A stretch of 32,520 nt of DNA from Oscillospiraceae bacterium (GTDB taxonomy: Bacteria > Bacillota > Clostridia > Oscillospirales > Ruminococcaceae): the NCBI GenBank assembly GCA_017472965.1, contig JAFUNR010000022.1, forward strand, positions 1-32,520. Reading direction: 5' to 3'. The position numbers and the translations under genes were made by a program. Below, one piece after another: positions 32,074 to 32,520 of this stretch. The number at the start of each line of letters is the position of its first letter. Position 1 is the first letter of the stretch. The notes below the pieces were generated by a model, which saw only the letters and a program-made list of their open reading frames with translations, had not been told where the DNA came from and made no database searches.

Positions 32074-32090
32074 CAGGATTTGAATGCAAA

Positions 32091-32304
32091 AAAATGATCG
32101 GGACACAAAACGTATCCCGATCATTTTGGTGCGATGGAAGGGAGCTCGAATGAAGTTGACCGCACTGCTGTGCGCTCAACTTCGCAAACCGCGGCAAGGT
32201 TGTGAAAGAAAACAGACTCCCTTGCGGTTTGCCGCAGGGGTTCTCGCCCTCCCAACACAAAAAACAAGGACATCCGGATGGATGTCCTTGTTTTGGTGCG
32301 ATGG
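32091..32304. repeat. Second tiled-hairpin block with a 14-bp direct repeat
   Basis: Non-coding region between the GntR operon and the IS30 transposase. Hairpins: 32091-32103/32115-32127, 32152-32165/32170-32183 (one mismatch), 32184-32192/32224-32232, and 32261-32275/32280-32294. The first and last hairpins are each followed by the same 14 bases TTTTGGTGCGATGG (32124-32137 and 32291-32304). Its reverse complement ends in CACCA and resembles a tRNA 3' end, but no full tRNA is present. Short open frames here look spurious. Confidence 0.7.
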
Positions 32305-32346
32305 TGAATTATACTATCAAGTGCAACAAAAGGAGAAAAAAGGAGA

Positions 32347-32416
32347 AGTTCATACAAATCTCTGGTAGAATGAAGTTACAACACACCAAACTACAAAAAG
32401 GAGATTTGTATGAACT
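32347..32416 (+). promoter_or_regulatory. Inverted repeat covering the transposase ribosome site and start
   Basis: Perfect 16-bp arms 32347-32362 and 32401-32416 with a 38-base loop. The right arm includes part of the AAGGAG (32398-32403) and the ATG at 32410. A transcript starting outside the element would fold this hairpin and hide the start. Confidence 0.7.
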
Positions 32417-32520
32417 ACCATCATCTTACCATAGAAGAGCGCAGTTGTATACGAAAATATTACGTAGATGGGTTAAGTTATCGAAAAATTGCGCAGTTGA
32501 TTGGACGAAATGTGAGCACA
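32410..32520 (+). CDS. IS30-family transposase, 5' end only
   Basis: 37 residues up to the window edge: MNYHHLTIEERSCIRKYY, then VDGLSYRKIAQLIGRNVST. This is the N-terminal helix-turn-helix of IS30-type transposases (LTxEERxxI, SxxxIAxxLGRxxST). The DDE catalytic part lies beyond the window. AAGGAG is 6 bases before ATG 32410. The left end of the element should lie between about 32305 and 32346, but without the right end the terminal repeat cannot be fixed. Its AT-rich composition contrasts with the host genes. Confidence 0.88.
   Translation, partial: MNYHHLTIEERSCIRKYYVDGLSYRKIAQLIGRNVST

Noticed and set aside
32124-32160. Possible tRNA gene suggested by TGGTGCGATGG...TTCGA-like reverse complement
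   Set aside because: No D-arm, anticodon arm or full acceptor stem can be assembled; at most a 3'-end-like fragment.
32066-32357. Two short minus-strand frames in the right hairpin block
   Set aside because: They run through hairpins and the 14-bp repeats, have no ribosome site, and resemble spurious ORFs in repeats.

Overview
The window comes from a GC-rich (about 60% by eye) low-redundancy Firmicute genome, most likely a gut anaerobe of the Oscillospiraceae/Ruminococcaceae. The pointers are strong AAGGAGG ribosome sites, a SpoVAC homologue, a BaiN/HI0933-type flavoprotein, many glycoside hydrolases of gut-clostridial type, and T-tailed hairpin terminators. The family-level placement is inference; no rRNA or tRNA gene was seen.

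Layout. (1) 1-207: a run of six nearly contiguous palindromes, no gene. (2) 208-4825, minus strand: a three-gene operon for an SGNH hydrolase, a ceramidase-like hydrolase and a DUF4838 protein, divergent from a DUF4886 SGNH-type protein (5015-5875, plus). (3) 6072-13857, plus: a five-gene operon behind a near-consensus promoter. It encodes a TerB-N/TerB-C protein (TTG start), a BrxD-like DUF2791 ATPase, an Lhr/BrxHI-like SF2 helicase, an unrecognised conserved protein, and a BaiN-type flavoprotein. The first three form the most intriguing system here: a DNA-processing, probably defence-related module without the other BREX genes. (4) 13921-14363: an isolated spoVAC with its own terminator. (5) 14457-18477, plus: GH43 enzyme, acyltransferase-3 membrane protein, HD phosphohydrolase-like protein and SprT-like metalloprotein, ending at a terminator shared with the converging operon.

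(6) 18497-23513, minus: two tandem paralogous TIM-barrel-like glycosidases of a family I cannot name, followed by a GH5-like enzyme. The operon is divergent from a GH106-type alpha-L-rhamnosidase (23609-26149). None of the glycosidases shows a signal peptide, so they probably act in the cytosol on imported oligosaccharides. (7) 26300-28780: an XRE regulator fused to membrane segments, then (minus) an MFS transporter behind a tiny esterase-like ORF. (8) 28950-30023: an AraC regulator. (9) 30163-32073, minus: a less GC-rich GntR(YtrA-type)-ABC ATPase-ABC permease operon with an operator-like inverted repeat over its promoter. (10) 32091-32520: a second tiled-hairpin block, then the 5' end of an IS30-family transposase cut by the window edge. 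A 16-bp inverted repeat there buries the transposase's Shine-Dalgarno and start codon.

How the genes fit together: the two flanking halves look like small, separately promoted carbohydrate-catabolism clusters controlled by AraC/XRE-type regulators. They sit around a DNA-maintenance operon (TerB/ATPase/helicase), with the HD and SprT genes in a separate operon. Links between clusters are inferred from proximity only.
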